Source of the DNA: an uncultured Planctomycetota bacterium
Lineage (GTDB): Bacteria > Planctomycetota > UBA1135 > GCA-002686595
Reading direction: 5' to 3'
Length of the DNA: 64,000 nt
NCBI GenBank assembly: GCA_903928115.1
Contig: CAIYPP010000113.1
Span: forward strand, 80,785-144,784
This document shows, piece by piece, positions 60,910-64,000 of this stretch (position 1 is its first letter; the number at the start of each line of letters is the position of its first letter). The notes beneath the pieces were generated by a model, which was not told where the DNA came from, ran no database searches, and was given only the letters and a program-made list of their open reading frames with translations. A program made the translations under genes and the position numbers.

Positions 60910-64000
<3,091 letters not shown>

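Overview
The window is a stretch of a very GC-rich bacterial chromosome. It is gene-dense and runs on both strands, with about 59 protein genes and one tRNA. I see no phage, insertion sequence or CRISPR array. The gene content suggests a Gram-negative bacterium of the Planctomycetota or a similar deep lineage. LpxB and an LPS-kinase-like protein imply an outer membrane. ASPIC/FG-GAP, DUF1570-like and carboxypeptidase-regulatory-domain proteins, a membrane spermidine-synthase/TPR fusion and paired groEL genes fit planctomycetes. The taxonomic assignment is inference; no rRNA gene is present to settle it.

Layout. 1-8.7 kb: the tail of one membrane glycosyltransferase, an unusual EF-P, a DUF4863 cupin, an AftB/ArnT-like GT-C enzyme, a TMTC-like membrane protein and a spermidine-synthase-like membrane protein. 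8.8-16.3 kb: queF, adenosine deaminase, gltX, a zinc-finger/FecR anti-sigma-like protein, a metallophosphoesterase coupled to a propeller-like protein, and a secreted alpha/beta hydrolase. 16.3-19.8 kb: a 500-base non-coding gap with a candidate small RNA, a coupled cysteine desulfurase-like/cysteine dioxygenase pair, tRNA-CAU and a hyper-acidic protein. 19.8-24.3 kb: a TPP riboswitch driving thiC and a LOG-family gene, then a Nudix hydrolase, an EamA transporter and a thioesterase. 24.3-34.8 kb: a large FG-GAP/ASPIC lipoprotein, an SGNH hydrolase, a DprE2/DprE1-like pair, an ApaH-like phosphatase, small membrane proteins, an alkaline-phosphatase-superfamily membrane enzyme and a 46-residue basic protein. 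34.8-46.2 kb: exported peptidases and lipoproteins, signal peptidase I, an SDR, a CoA-pyrophosphatase-like Nudix protein, an FAH-family enzyme, a terpene-cyclase-fold secreted protein and an iodotyrosine-dehalogenase-like nitroreductase. 46.2-52.9 kb: a tightly overlapping lpxB - ECF sigma - anti-sigma - YbjQ operon, a TPR protein, an ABC exporter pair and an LPS-kinase-like protein. 52.9-64 kb: a DUF1570-like metallopeptidase, a 1026-residue repeat protein, a HAD phosphatase, and a chaperone cluster in the order groEL, groEL, dnaJ, grpE, fmdB-like.

Two themes connect the window. Many genes act on the envelope: glycosyltransferases, lipid A and LPS kinase functions, DprE-type polyprenyl-sugar chemistry, lipoproteins and signal peptidase. 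Also, many first-in-operon genes have no Shine-Dalgarno sequence. They instead carry a TANNNT hexamer 6-11 bases before the start codon, which suggests that leaderless mRNAs are common in this organism. I used that pattern to choose several starts. Genes inside operons are instead joined by ATGA, GTGA or TGATG overlaps.
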